Below are positions 17,065-24,957 of a stretch of DNA of 64,000 nucleotides, one piece after another. The stretch covers positions 62,001 to 126,000 of the IMG/VR virus record IMGVR_UViG_3300005529_000024; one strand, 5' to 3'. Source of the stretch: a virus. Position 1 is the stretch's first letter. Each line of letters begins with the position of its first letter. The notes under the pieces are model-generated. The model saw only the letters and a list, made by a program, of their open reading frames with translations, was not told the DNA's origin and ran no database searches. The position numbers and the translations under genes were made by a program.

Positions 17065-17817
17065 ATGCCTATTAGTTCTAGTGATTTGCAACTTTATGGT
17101 TCTGCTCATATGCCAGAGGATGATCTTGTCTCTACTGTTGTAGGCGGTGCTATAAGCACAACTACGAAGTTGGAGTTCACTGATGTATCTACTCCTACGA
17201 CTGTATCAGTTTTTTCAAGCAATCCTGTGGATACGACACAGACTTTAACTATCACTGGTAGAGATACTTCAGGGAATATAGTCTCACAGATTCTGAGTTT
17301 ATCCGGTACTACGATTATAAATAGTACGCAGGTATTCGAGCGTATCCTCAAAATTGTTCTATCTGCTCCTGCTACTGGCACAGTATCTGTTGTTAGAAAC
17401 AATCCTCCTACTTATACTCCAATTGTTTCTATGCTTCCAGGAATACTCCAGGTTAGGCGTACATTTTATGCAGCTAGTTCTGGAGTATTACCAGCTACGC
17501 GATATGAGAAAGTATTTTTAAAGAATACTAATGGATCTTTTGTTCTTCAGAATGCAAAGGTTACTCTTACAGCAGATCCTTCTTCTAAGCTGTTGCTTGG
17601 TCTTGCTGCTGCTAAAAACGATTCTACATCCATTACGGGGAGACTTAATAATCCTCCTCCAGGAGTCACATTCGTTGGTCTTGGCGTTGATCAATTCTGT
17701 CCCGGTAATACTCTTGAGAATTCAGCTTATATAGGAGTGTGGATCAGTCAGACTTTACAGGCTAATGACCCTCCTGTTAAGAGTAGTGGAAATGTACGGA
17801 TTTTGGGAACGAGCTAA
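17065..17817 (+). CDS. Tail/decoration protein, paralogue of the 19057 product
   Basis: Encodes 250 residues. It aligns along its full length with the gene at 19057-19809: Y-G-S-A-H-M-P-E-D-D near the start, T-I-T-G-R-D-T-S-G, F-E-R-I-L-K-I-V, and near the C-terminus a block ending in S-S-K-L-L-L-G-L-A-A-A-K-N-D-S. The fold is predicted all-beta. The two copies flank the macro-domain, holin and endolysin genes. A role as a virion surface or fibre-associated protein is likely, but no family is recognised. It starts behind AAAGGAG. Confidence 0.7.
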   Translation: MPISSSDLQLYGSAHMPEDDLVSTVVGGAISTTTKLEFTDVSTPTTVSVFSSNPVDTTQTLTITGRDTSGNIVSQILSLSGTTIINSTQVFERILKIVLSAPATGTVSVVRNNPPTYTPIVSMLPGILQVRRTFYAASSGVLPATRYEKVFLKNTNGSFVLQNAKVTLTADPSSKLLLGLAAAKNDSTSITGRLNNPPPGVTFVGLGVDQFCPGNTLENSAYIGVWISQTLQANDPPVKSSGNVRILGTS

Positions 17818-17819
17818 AT

Positions 17820-18269
17820 ATGATAGTAGAGAAGCGCGGAGATATTTTTGATGTGGAGGTTGACGCATTAGTTAATCCTGTTAATTGCGTCGGTGTGATG
17901 GGTAAGGGATTAGCTTTAGAATTCAAAAAGCGATTTCCAGGAAATTACCAATCTTACAAAGCAGCATGTTCTTCTGGATATTTAAAGCCCGGTGACATGC
18001 ATATAGCTATTACAGATTGTCCTTATCCAAAGTACATAATAAATTTTCCAACAAAAGATGACTGGCGTAATCCATCAAAGCTTGAGTATATACAGACTGG
18101 ATTGACTTCTCTGATCGATTGTATAGGAAGGTTGGATATTAGATCAATCTCGCTACCGGCGCTTGGTTGTGGTAATGGTAATCTTAGTTGGGATAGTGTT
18201 CGTCCTTTATTATATAACGCTTTCTCGCAACTATCTAATGTTAATGTATACATCTACACCCCATTATAA
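17820..18269 (+). CDS. Macro-domain ADP-ribose hydrolase, DarG-like
   Basis: Encodes 149 residues, a single macro domain. The features are E-K-R-G-D-I-F-D, V-D-A-L-V-N-P-V-N-C near residue 20, the loop G-V-M-G-K-G-L-A-L-E-F, F-P-T-K-D-D-W-R-N-P-S near residue 80 and L-P-A-L-G-C-G-N-G near residue 118. The K-G-L-A loop lysine and the F-P-T-K-x-x-W-R segment are typical of the TARG1/DarG branch, which removes ADP-ribose from DNA or acidic residues; no DarT toxin gene lies beside it. In a phage this suggests reversal of host DarT-type DNA ADP-ribosylation. ADP-ribose-1''-phosphate processing during RNA repair is an alternative. The ATG is 2 bases after the preceding stop codon, so it is translated with the tail genes. 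Confidence 0.85.
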   Translation: MIVEKRGDIFDVEVDALVNPVNCVGVMGKGLALEFKKRFPGNYQSYKAACSSGYLKPGDMHIAITDCPYPKYIINFPTKDDWRNPSKLEYIQTGLTSLIDCIGRLDIRSISLPALGCGNGNLSWDSVRPLLYNAFSQLSNVNVYIYTPL

Positions 18270-18281
18270 AGGAAACATAAT

Positions 18282-18548
18282 ATGGATGAAGTAACTGTCA
18301 AATTGATTTATCAGTTAGGCGCTTGGGCTGTTATCGGCGCTGCTTTTATCGTACTGATAAAATGGCTTCTTGGGCATGTTTCTAAATTAGTTGATACTAA
18401 CCGTGAATCATCCCAACATTTCGCTGAAGTAGCTCAGGGGTTTAAGGCGACTGTTGATAATCATATGCGAGACTGTACGGAGACACAACAGAAATTAGTA
18501 TCCGCTATAGAAAATATGAGCAAGCCGAAATCTAATAGGAGAAGATAA
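18282..18548 (+). CDS. Holin-like small membrane protein
   Basis: Encodes 88 residues with one strong hydrophobic helix (about residues 8-28, LIYQLGAWAVIGAAFIVLIK) followed by an amphipathic, charged cytoplasmic part and a basic tail (KPKSNRRR). One N-terminal membrane helix with a charged coiled-coil-like tail directly before an endolysin gene, with which it shares a TAATG overlap, is the usual context for a holin or holin-like accessory protein. The single helix would place it among class III or BhlA-like holins. Pore formation cannot be shown from sequence. Confidence 0.6.
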   Translation: MDEVTVKLIYQLGAWAVIGAAFIVLIKWLLGHVSKLVDTNRESSQHFAEVAQGFKATVDNHMRDCTETQQKLVSAIENMSKPKSNRRR

Positions 18549-18967
18549 TGATTTCGTTAAACGAGATCTTAAAGGGTGTGGATTTTGATTCACTACCTGA
18601 TGAACACAAAGCAAATCTAAATATTTTACTTCCAAGATTAAATCAAGTTAGAACAGCTTGGGGGCATCCGATGATCGTAGATTCCGGCTATCGGACCATG
18701 GCTGATCATCTTCGGATTTATGCAGCAAAAGGTATTACGGATCAATCAAAGATACCCATGAAATCAAAACATCTTTCAGGTGCTGCCGCTGATATCTCAG
18801 ACCCACATGATCTACTACAGGCTTGGGTTAAGGCTAATGAAGATTGGCTTGTCTCTACTGTTGGTTTATGGTGTGAGAGATTTGATTTCACAAAGAATTG
18901 GGTACATTTCCAATGTATTCCCTATGGTTCTTGGAAACCAGGTGGGAGTATATTTTTTATACCATAG
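18548..18967 (+). CDS. Endolysin, M15-family L,D-/D,D-peptidase
   Basis: Encodes 139 residues. The zinc-binding pattern of the M15 peptidase family is complete: S-G-Y-R near residue 46, S-K-H-L-S-G-A-A-A-D with the H and D ligands near residues 77-84, a glutamate around residue 114 (W-C-E-R-F-D) and the final W-V-H-F-Q histidine near residue 121. M15A phage endolysins cut the peptide stem of peptidoglycan. No signal peptide is present, consistent with release through the holin encoded just upstream. The gene starts one base into the holin stop. Confidence 0.88.
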   Translation: MISLNEILKGVDFDSLPDEHKANLNILLPRLNQVRTAWGHPMIVDSGYRTMADHLRIYAAKGITDQSKIPMKSKHLSGAAADISDPHDLLQAWVKANEDWLVSTVGLWCERFDFTKNWVHFQCIPYGSWKPGGSIFFIP

Positions 18968-19056
18968 CTTAGTTGTAATCTAGAGAAAAGTATTATAGTA
19001 CTGTAATACTTATCAGTATGTAACATGCATGTTAAAAATAAATTAAAGGAGATTTT
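18968..19056 (+). promoter_or_regulatory. Intergenic hairpin plus 14-bp perfect palindrome
   Basis: AAGTATTA (18988-18995) and TAATACTT (19004-19011) form an 8-bp stem around an 8-base loop. Immediately after, TAACATGCATGTTA (19021-19034) is a perfect 14-bp palindrome. A strong AAAGGAG precedes the gene at 19057. The pair could be a terminator-like or mRNA-stabilising hairpin followed by an operator; no sigma-70 promoter is visible. Confidence 0.45.
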
Positions 19057-19809
19057 ATGTCAATTACTGCCGCAGAACTTAAAACTTACGGTTCAGCTAA
19101 TATGCCTGAAGATGATACTTCTACCTCTGGTGGTGCTATCGACACGGCAACCAAAGTTGAATTTACCGACATCTCAGCACCAGATACAGTTAATCTTGTT
19201 TCTAGTGCAGCAGGCGATACCACACAGCTTGTGACTATCACTGGTCGTGATAATACCGGCGCTATCGTTAGTGGTAGTGCTACTCTTAATGGAACTACTC
19301 CTGTTACTGTTACTCCAGGTGGTGCTGGAACCTTTGAACGTATCCTCAAGATCGTCATGGGAGCAACAGCAGTAGGTACAGTTACTGCTACCAAAACAAC
19401 TGGTGGTGCAACAATCGCAACCCTCGAACCTGGAATCACTAAAGTTCGGCGTTTGTTCTATGATTCTTTCTCTACCGCTTCACCTACTACACGGTATGAG
19501 AAGATTTTCTGGAAGAACACTGACGGTTCGTTAACACTCACAAACGCAGTTATTCAGCTTTTCGCTGATCCTTCTTCTAAGCTGTTGCTTGGTCTTGCTA
19601 CAGCAAAGAACGATTCCGGATCTGTCGCTAACCGCTTGACTGCTCCAGGTGGGGTTACATTCGTTGGGGTTGGTGTAAACCAATCTGTTCCTGGAACTAC
19701 TCTCGAAGCTGGTGCTGTAATCGGGACTTGGATTGAGCTTTCGTTGCTTGCTAACGATAGTCCTTTGAAGTCTACCGGAACAACTCAGCTACAGGGTAAC
19801 AGCGTGTAA
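19057..19809 (+). CDS. Tail/decoration protein, paralogue of the 17065 product
   Basis: Encodes 250 residues, all-beta by composition, alanine- and threonine-rich, without signal or membrane segments. It aligns end to end with the 17065 product (Y-G-S-A-N-M-P-E-D-D, T-I-T-G-R-D-N-T-G, F-E-R-I-L-K-I-V-M, S-S-K-L-L-L-G-L). A 33-base stretch (19567-19599) is identical to 17575-17607, so the copies are recent or undergo gene conversion. It has its own leader with hairpin and palindrome and its own strong terminator, so it may be expressed at high level as a separate unit. Major virion surface protein is a guess. Confidence 0.7.
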   Translation: MSITAAELKTYGSANMPEDDTSTSGGAIDTATKVEFTDISAPDTVNLVSSAAGDTTQLVTITGRDNTGAIVSGSATLNGTTPVTVTPGGAGTFERILKIVMGATAVGTVTATKTTGGATIATLEPGITKVRRLFYDSFSTASPTTRYEKIFWKNTDGSLTLTNAVIQLFADPSSKLLLGLATAKNDSGSVANRLTAPGGVTFVGVGVNQSVPGTTLEAGAVIGTWIELSLLANDSPLKSTGTTQLQGNSV

Positions 19810-19828
19810 TTGTTTTGTATTGAGATTT

Positions 19829-19878
19829 GGCGGTATGGTGCTTAATTGCATCATACCGCCTTATTTCCTTTTTTATTT
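19829..19878 (+). terminator. Strong rho-independent terminator
   Basis: A 13-bp stem, 19829-19841 with 19848-19860 (GGCGGTATGGTGC pairing with GCATCATACCGCC, one G-T pair), encloses the loop TTAATT and is followed by TTATTTCCTTTTTTATTT. It ends the transcript of the 19057 gene. Confidence 0.88.
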
Positions 19879-19907
19879 ACCCTACCTTTTGCTTTTTCGC
19901 GTCTTGC
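19879..19907 (+). repeat. Recurrent 27-30 nt intergenic motif, copy 1
   Basis: The sequence CCTACCTTTTGCTTTTTCGC followed by GTCTTGC recurs at 58461-58487 and, with changes, at 29711-29741 and 41555-41584. All copies are on the plus strand a short way upstream of a gene start. This copy directly follows a terminator and precedes a 90-base leader to the gene at 19999. It may be a phage-specific promoter; see findings. Confidence 0.6.
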
Positions 19908-19998
19908 AGTTAATAAGTACTCATATGTTTTATGTTGAGCATTGTTTTGTCATACAAACATATAAGTATTTGTATTTGTTAATATAAAGGAGAATAGA

Positions 19999-20256
19999 AT
20001 GTCAGATAAGAGTTCACGTCAGATTCAGTGGGAAGATCAAGTTATTGAAACGAGAAAGCAGATTAAGTACGTGTGTAACGGTCATCCACATCCAAGTAAC
20101 CCTATACTCAGGACTGGATGCGGCGAAGATCTCTCTGGATTTTTTCATAGCTTACCATTAGACGGTAAAGAAGGTGAATATAGATGCCCTAAATGTGGCG
20201 AAGTTCATATTTACCGAAGCCCTATTTATCCTGGTGATGATGTTTCGCTGGATTAA
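19999..20256 (+). CDS. Small zinc-ribbon protein
   Basis: Encodes 85 residues. Cysteines at C-N-G-H, C-G-E-D and the pair C-P-K-C-G near residue 63 suggest a zinc ribbon with an unusual first half (C-x2-H or C-x-x-C-like with a long spacer). The charged N-terminus has a Q-W-E-D-Q segment. It starts behind AAAGGAG and follows the recurrent motif at 19879, so it is probably the first gene of a transcript continuing into the repeat protein at 20279. No family is recognised. Confidence 0.65.
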   Translation: MSDKSSRQIQWEDQVIETRKQIKYVCNGHPHPSNPILRTGCGEDLSGFFHSLPLDGKEGEYRCPKCGEVHIYRSPIYPGDDVSLD

Positions 20257-20278
20257 TTTAAGGATTAGGAATTCATAA

Positions 20279-22765
20279 ATGTTCTCATCAATTGTATTTG
20301 GAGCATCTGGTTATGGCATAATTCCAAGTACAAGCGTGATCTTTTTAAGTGCCACACGCTCATTTAACGATGAATTCCTATTACAGCTTTCTAGAACTCG
20401 TTCGTTTAATTATGAGTTTCTTAAGCAATTAACTTCGAGTAAGGTTCATAACTATGAGTTTTTGAAGCAACTTGTAAGTGATCGTATCTTTGATTATGAG
20501 TATTTACTCCAATTAACGAGCGATAGATCCTTTTATTACGAGCTTCTTAAGCAATTAACTACTAGTAAGACGTTTAATGACGAATTCCTTAAACAGTTGA
20601 CGGCAAGTGGAATAGATAATTATGAGTTTCTTAAGCAATTAACAAATGATCGGATTTCTAATTACGAATTTTTAAAGCAGCTAACGACAAGCAAGATTTT
20701 TTATTACGAGTTTCTTTTACAGTCTACTGCTAGCAATATCCTCAGAGATGAATGGACGCTTCAGCTTAACAAATCCAAATCTTTTAATGACGAATGGACG
20801 AAGCTTATATATGATGACCGGGATGTTTTATATGAATTAACTCTTTTAATTAGCTCAGATAGAGCAACCAATAATGAAGCCGCTGGTGTCTCAACAAGCA
20901 ATAAGTCTTTTAGCGATGAGTGGTTACTCAGCATATCAGAAGACAGATCATTTTCAGATGAGTTCGGCATCCTTTTGTCTAATTCAGAGTCTTCTCGTTA
21001 TGAGAGTCTTGCTCAATTAACACAAGATCGTAATATCCTATATGAGTTATTAAACCTCGTAATTGATGATCGTATTTTTGATTACGAGATCAGCATACGC
21101 TCAGTATCTACTCAGCGTGATGTTGAGTATGAGTTTTTACAGCGTTTAACATCTAATAGATTATTCGACTATGAGTCTAGCGTATTCCTATCACAGGTTG
21201 AATTATCAAGTTATGAGTTTCTAAAGCAAATTGATGGTCTAGAAGTATTTAATAGCGAGTACAAAGGTTATTTCAATATATCAAGGTTATTTAACTATTC
21301 AACCTCTAGAGTATTAATACGGTCTAGATCTTTCAATGATGAATACAATGTTCTCCGGCTTCTTTCCAGACGTTTTAATGATGAGTATCTTGCCTCAATT
21401 ATTAATGGCGAGTTTCGTGGTATAGCTTGGGAACATCTTAAGCAACTCACTGTTGACTCGATATCACAATATTCTTTTGGAGCTAGCAGTTTATCGTTAA
21501 AGACATTTAATGATGAGGCTTATGGACTAATTACCTCAGACAGATTGGTTCGTTATGAGTTTCTAAAGAGATTCTTTACGAGATCATCCAGTAATCTTGA
21601 GTATAATATATTACTCAATTCATCTAAGCTATATAATGCTGAGTTTTTGCAGAGGCTTACTAATAGTCGATTGTTCAACGATGAAGCTCATGGAGTAATC
21701 CTAAGATCCAGGTCTTTAAACACAGAATGGTTAAGACTATTATCAAACAGCCGTTTATCTTCATATGAGTTCCTAAAGCAGTTTTCGAATGGCAGGAGTT
21801 TTAACCAGGAATATTCTAATAGGCTTGCGAAGAATCTGTCTAATCCCTATGAATATCTGAGGAAGCTTCGCTTAGCAAGATCATTTAGATATGAGTATTC
21901 TTCTCGTGTTCTTTATAACTCAATTAGCTCCTATGAGTATCTAGCTAGCATAATTGAGAAGAGGCTCTTCCTTGACGAATTTATAAGTAGTGATAAAAAG
22001 CTTGGCACGTTCTTTACTGAGTTTTACGGTCCAGCTATTAGCTCCAGGACATTCAATGATGAATATCTTATGTCTCTTTCACGTCAGAGAGCTATCGATT
22101 ATGAGCTAACAAGATCCATAATCGAGCGTAGGGTGTTTATTTACGAATCATTGCAGCGTATATCAAGATACGCCATTTCTACTGTTGAGGCTTTACGCAG
22201 GCTCAACGTTAATAGAACCGTGAATGATGAGATTCTATCCAGCGTTGTTAATGAGTCTATCTTTCGATATGAGCTACTATTAAGATTATTGAATAACAGA
22301 GTATTCAATGATGAGGCGTATGGATTTTTCTTCGAGAGATCCATAACCAATTATGAGAGTAAGAACACAGTACATAGCAATCGTATAAGTAATGTTGAAA
22401 GTCTTGCGTCAATCAATAACCGTGAGCAGATTGTATACGAAACGTTAGAACGTCTCTATGAGACATTAAAGCTTAACAATGAGCACATCCAGCGTTTGTA
22501 TTCAAGTAGTATTTCTCGATATGAATTTTCCGGATCTCTAACAGAAATCTCCCAGAACCTATATGAGATAATCCGGACTATTCTACAGCAATCTACTGTA
22601 CATGATGAAGGAAAGGGTATTATCACAAAGCAGAGAATCGCTAACTACGAAGAGGCTAAGACATTTCCTAGCTACGCTTTGGGTCTGAGTATATTCTCTG
22701 TGCCTGCTATCTCTATCAAGGTTTCTGCATCTGTGAAAGTAACAGATGAGGAGGTTAATCCATAA
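20279..22765 (+). CDS. Giant 14-residue-repeat tail protein (55 units)
   Basis: Encodes 828 residues. After a 28-residue N-terminal segment related to that of the 10554 product, the chain consists of about 55 consecutive units counted by hand, nearly all exactly 14 residues (one of 15, one of 16). Early units such as FNYEFLKQLTSSKV and FDYEYLLQLTSDRS give the consensus F-N-[YD]-E-F-L-K-Q-L-T-S-[DS]-[RK]-[IS]; later units diverge but keep Glu at position 4 in all but two. The last 40 residues are different (hydrophobic, valine-rich). Regular length with a fixed charged residue suggests a solenoid or fibrous rod, one coil per unit. The stop overlaps the next gene. No known repeat family is recognised. 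Confidence 0.8.
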   Translation: MFSSIVFGASGYGIIPSTSVIFLSATRSFNDEFLLQLSRTRSFNYEFLKQLTSSKVHNYEFLKQLVSDRIFDYEYLLQLTSDRSFYYELLKQLTTSKTFNDEFLKQLTASGIDNYEFLKQLTNDRISNYEFLKQLTTSKIFYYEFLLQSTASNILRDEWTLQLNKSKSFNDEWTKLIYDDRDVLYELTLLISSDRATNNEAAGVSTSNKSFSDEWLLSISEDRSFSDEFGILLSNSESSRYESLAQLTQDRNILYELLNLVIDDRIFDYEISIRSVSTQRDVEYEFLQRLTSNRLFDYESSVFLSQVELSSYEFLKQIDGLEVFNSEYKGYFNISRLFNYSTSRVLIRSRSFNDEYNVLRLLSRRFNDEYLASIINGEFRGIAWEHLKQLTVDSISQYSFGASSLSLKTFNDEAYGLITSDRLVRYEFLKRFFTRSSSNLEYNILLNSSKLYNAEFLQRLTNSRLFNDEAHGVILRSRSLNTEWLRLLSNSRLSSYEFLKQFSNGRSFNQEYSNRLAKNLSNPYEYLRKLRLARSFRYEYSSRVLYNSISSYEYLASIIEKRLFLDEFISSDKKLGTFFTEFYGPAISSRTFNDEYLMSLSRQRAIDYELTRSIIERRVFIYESLQRISRYAISTVEALRRLNVNRTVNDEILSSVVNESIFRYELLLRLLNNRVFNDEAYGFFFERSITNYESKNTVHSNRISNVESLASINNREQIVYETLERLYETLKLNNEHIQRLYSSSISRYEFSGSLTEISQNLYEIIRTILQQSTVHDEGKGIITKQRIANYEEAKTFPSYALGLSIFSVPAISIKVSASVKVTDEEVNP

Positions 22766-23286
22766 TGGCTAATGTTTTACAGCAATCAACATTCGGGAAT
22801 GAGGCACGTGGCTTCTCATCCCAACAGAAGTCTGCCAATTATGAATTTGCTCCAATCCTTGGTGGTTATAGTCTTTCATTGATTGTTTTTTCTAAGGATG
22901 TTCTATCAATAGAACTTTTTTCAAACAGATTCGGAGGATACACAATGCTTCCCGCTCAGTATGATATGGGGGCTACAATTCCAATTTTAGCTTCCTTTTC
23001 TTTGACACCACCCTTTGGTGAGGCTATACCATCGGATATGGATCAAGCATTAATTACTATCGTTGATCCAAACGGTACTCTTGTTATCAATGCAGCTAGC
23101 ATGACACGAGTTCCGGATGTGGCCCCAACAGACATAAATCCGAGTGGCGTTAATAATGCGGGGAATTATTTTTACGATTATAACTCCGTGATAAATCCTG
23201 TGCTTGGTGTGTACCAAGTTAAGGTGCAGGGCATTAGGGCATTAACAACAGGCATAATAAAAGAATTTCTATTCCAGCTATCTTAG
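22765..23286 (+). CDS. Short protein with repeat-family N-terminus and beta head
   Basis: Encodes 173 residues. Its first 45 residues (QQSTFGNEARGF, SANYEFAPILGGYSLSL) align with the last 65 residues of the preceding repeat protein (QQSTVHDEGKGI, ANYEEAKTFPSYALGLSIF), so it looks like a duplication of the preceding C-terminus attached to a new domain. Residues 65-173 are strand-rich, with an immunoglobulin-like pattern (ALITIVDPNGTLV, NPVLGVYQVKVQG). It overlaps the upstream stop by one base, so the pair is probably made together and may assemble together as shaft and tip. Confidence 0.7.
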   Translation: MANVLQQSTFGNEARGFSSQQKSANYEFAPILGGYSLSLIVFSKDVLSIELFSNRFGGYTMLPAQYDMGATIPILASFSLTPPFGEAIPSDMDQALITIVDPNGTLVINAASMTRVPDVAPTDINPSGVNNAGNYFYDYNSVINPVLGVYQVKVQGIRALTTGIIKEFLFQLS

Positions 23287-23297
23287 AGAGGAACAAT

Positions 23298-24608
23298 ATG
23301 TCAAATAGCAAGATTGCGTCAGATGTCGCTACCAGACGTGCGGTACGTAAGATTTTTGAGCAAAGTCGATCTGATCAGACGGATCAACTTATTATCGAGC
23401 AAAACACTAAAGTACACCAGGATAAGTTCCTTGTAATCACGGATACTGGATCTGTTCTGCACATCGCTAAGAATCTCCTTGACGAAGGTGCCAGTGTTAT
23501 AGCTTGTATTCTTGATCCGGCCTATAAAGATGTCTATGAGGATATTGTTCCTAAGATACAGAATTATAATATCGCATTGGCTGATGGTGACAGGATTATA
23601 ATCTTCGATAGCAAGAATATCGAGTTAGCGGAAAGACTTCGGAGAGAAGATTACGCTGTTATCGGCGGTGGGTCTTTTAGTACAATGGATACCGTTAACC
23701 TGTATTCTATCTTAGAATCTGAAGGTCTCTCTCATCCAGAGATCTCCCGTTATAGCGGTTCTGATCTTCTTAAGCTTGAGAATGCATCCTTCCCTTATTC
23801 ATTTAGATCTACTGTAGACGGTCAGTCTTATTTTCTTAAAGATCGTGGCGACATATTGGAGAATGTAGCGCGGTTTGGTGAGGAGACTATCCTCAATCTC
23901 CGTAAGCATGTGGATGGTCCTGAATTAAAGATAGAGGCATGGTATGACGGCGAGAAATTCTGCTCTGATAGTGTCTCTATATTTGAAGGTCATAATTTCC
24001 TCCCTGGTGATTTGGGCGTAAATGTTGACTGTGCTTATAGCCTTACTGTGCCGGGAATATGTGATTCCTTATTCGAGAGTACTCTTAAGAAACTGGAAAA
24101 GCATCTTGGTTATGGATATGCTGGACCCGTTCAATTAACTCTTGCGATTTCGAGGGAGAATAAGACACCATATGTTATCGAGGCTTCTACCGATTGGTTG
24201 ACCTCTGGTATGCTGAGCCTTGTAAATACCTCCTTAATTAAGTTCTTTAAGTCTCTATGCGAGGGTACTCTTGACGTGCAGTTAGGTCATGCTTCACGTG
24301 CTGGAGTTCGAGTATCTATCCCTCCTTATCCGATCTTAACCGAGGGTATAGAGAATATTCCTGTTCGAGTCCCAGAAGAATCGTTTATTAACCTTAGCTT
24401 AAAGCTTCAGAATGACGTTCTTTGTACAACAGGCTCAACTGGTCTGTTAGGGGAAGTTTTTGCTGTTGATAAACAACCTTATACCGCTGTTAAGAAGATG
24501 CATGAGATTGCCAAGAACATAAAGTTGTCTCAGAAGCAGTATCGTTCTGATGCATGTGAGTCTGCACTCCGTAGGCTTACAGAGATCAAAAACATGAAAG
24601 TATTGTGA
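23298..24608 (+). CDS. PurD-like ATP-grasp ligase
   Basis: Encodes 436 residues. Residues 45-130 look like the Rossmann-type N-domain of phosphoribosylamine-glycine ligase (KFLVITDTGSVLHIAK, then AVIGGGSFSTMDT). Residues 140-330 have the ATP-grasp layout: a phosphate-binding lysine segment (YFLKDRG), a G-P-E-L-K-I-E-A-W-Y-D-G strand as in PurD, G-Y-A-G-P-V-Q-L-T-L and the metal-binding V-I-E-A-S. The purine pathway is not otherwise present, and the gene lies at the end of the tail cluster, so a new substrate, such as ligation of an amino acid to a sugar or virion component, is more likely than purine synthesis. It begins 11 bases after the preceding gene with GAGAGGA. Confidence 0.75.
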   Translation: MSNSKIASDVATRRAVRKIFEQSRSDQTDQLIIEQNTKVHQDKFLVITDTGSVLHIAKNLLDEGASVIACILDPAYKDVYEDIVPKIQNYNIALADGDRIIIFDSKNIELAERLRREDYAVIGGGSFSTMDTVNLYSILESEGLSHPEISRYSGSDLLKLENASFPYSFRSTVDGQSYFLKDRGDILENVARFGEETILNLRKHVDGPELKIEAWYDGEKFCSDSVSIFEGHNFLPGDLGVNVDCAYSLTVPGICDSLFESTLKKLEKHLGYGYAGPVQLTLAISRENKTPYVIEASTDWLTSGMLSLVNTSLIKFFKSLCEGTLDVQLGHASRAGVRVSIPPYPILTEGIENIPVRVPEESFINLSLKLQNDVLCTTGSTGLLGEVFAVDKQPYTAVKKMHEIAKNIKLSQKQYRSDACESALRRLTEIKNMKVL

Positions 24609-24616
24609 GGGAGAGT

Positions 24617-24943
24617 ATGAATACACTAAAAATGGCTTTTCTTTTCTTGAAGAAACATTGGTATCTTGCGATAGCTGCGTTAGTCTTTGTGGCTGGTTGG
24701 GTTCTACGAGGTAAGGATTCCGCTTCAAATAATGACTTGTACGGTAAGATCCAAGCACGTCATGATGAAGTTGACAAGAATATCCTGGTCGCACAAATTA
24801 AGAAGGATAGTCAAGTCAATGACCTTATTCAACAGAAGAACATTAAGCTTGAGGAATTAGAAAGAGAAAAGGTTCAGAAGTTAGCTGAAGTAAAATCTGA
24901 TCCGGACAAGCTTGCAGACGCATTGAATAAGCTAACAAACTAA
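24617..24943 (+). CDS. N-anchored membrane protein with coiled coil
   Basis: Encodes 108 residues from the ATG behind GAGGGAGAG, 8 bases after the ATP-grasp gene. Residues 14-31 form one transmembrane helix (HWYLAIAALVFVAGWVL) with positive flanks, followed by about 75 residues of charged helix with heptad spacing (QIKKDSQVNDLIQQKNIKL, EELEREKVQKLAEV). Such a protein would stand in the periplasm or cytoplasm as a rod. The form resembles an inner-membrane spanin subunit; the partner would be the next gene, but that one has no lipobox. Lysis role uncertain. Confidence 0.65.
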   Translation: MNTLKMAFLFLKKHWYLAIAALVFVAGWVLRGKDSASNNDLYGKIQARHDEVDKNILVAQIKKDSQVNDLIQQKNIKLEELEREKVQKLAEVKSDPDKLADALNKLTN

Positions 24944-24957
24944 ATAGGAGAATAACA

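Noticed and set aside
20279-22765. 42-bp periodic DNA read as a CRISPR array or tandem satellite
   Set aside because: The repeats are in one open frame with diverged bases and a conserved protein pattern, with no spacers.
23298-24608. ATP-grasp gene read as a true purD of purine synthesis
   Set aside because: No other purine genes are present, and its coupling with adhesin genes argues for another substrate.
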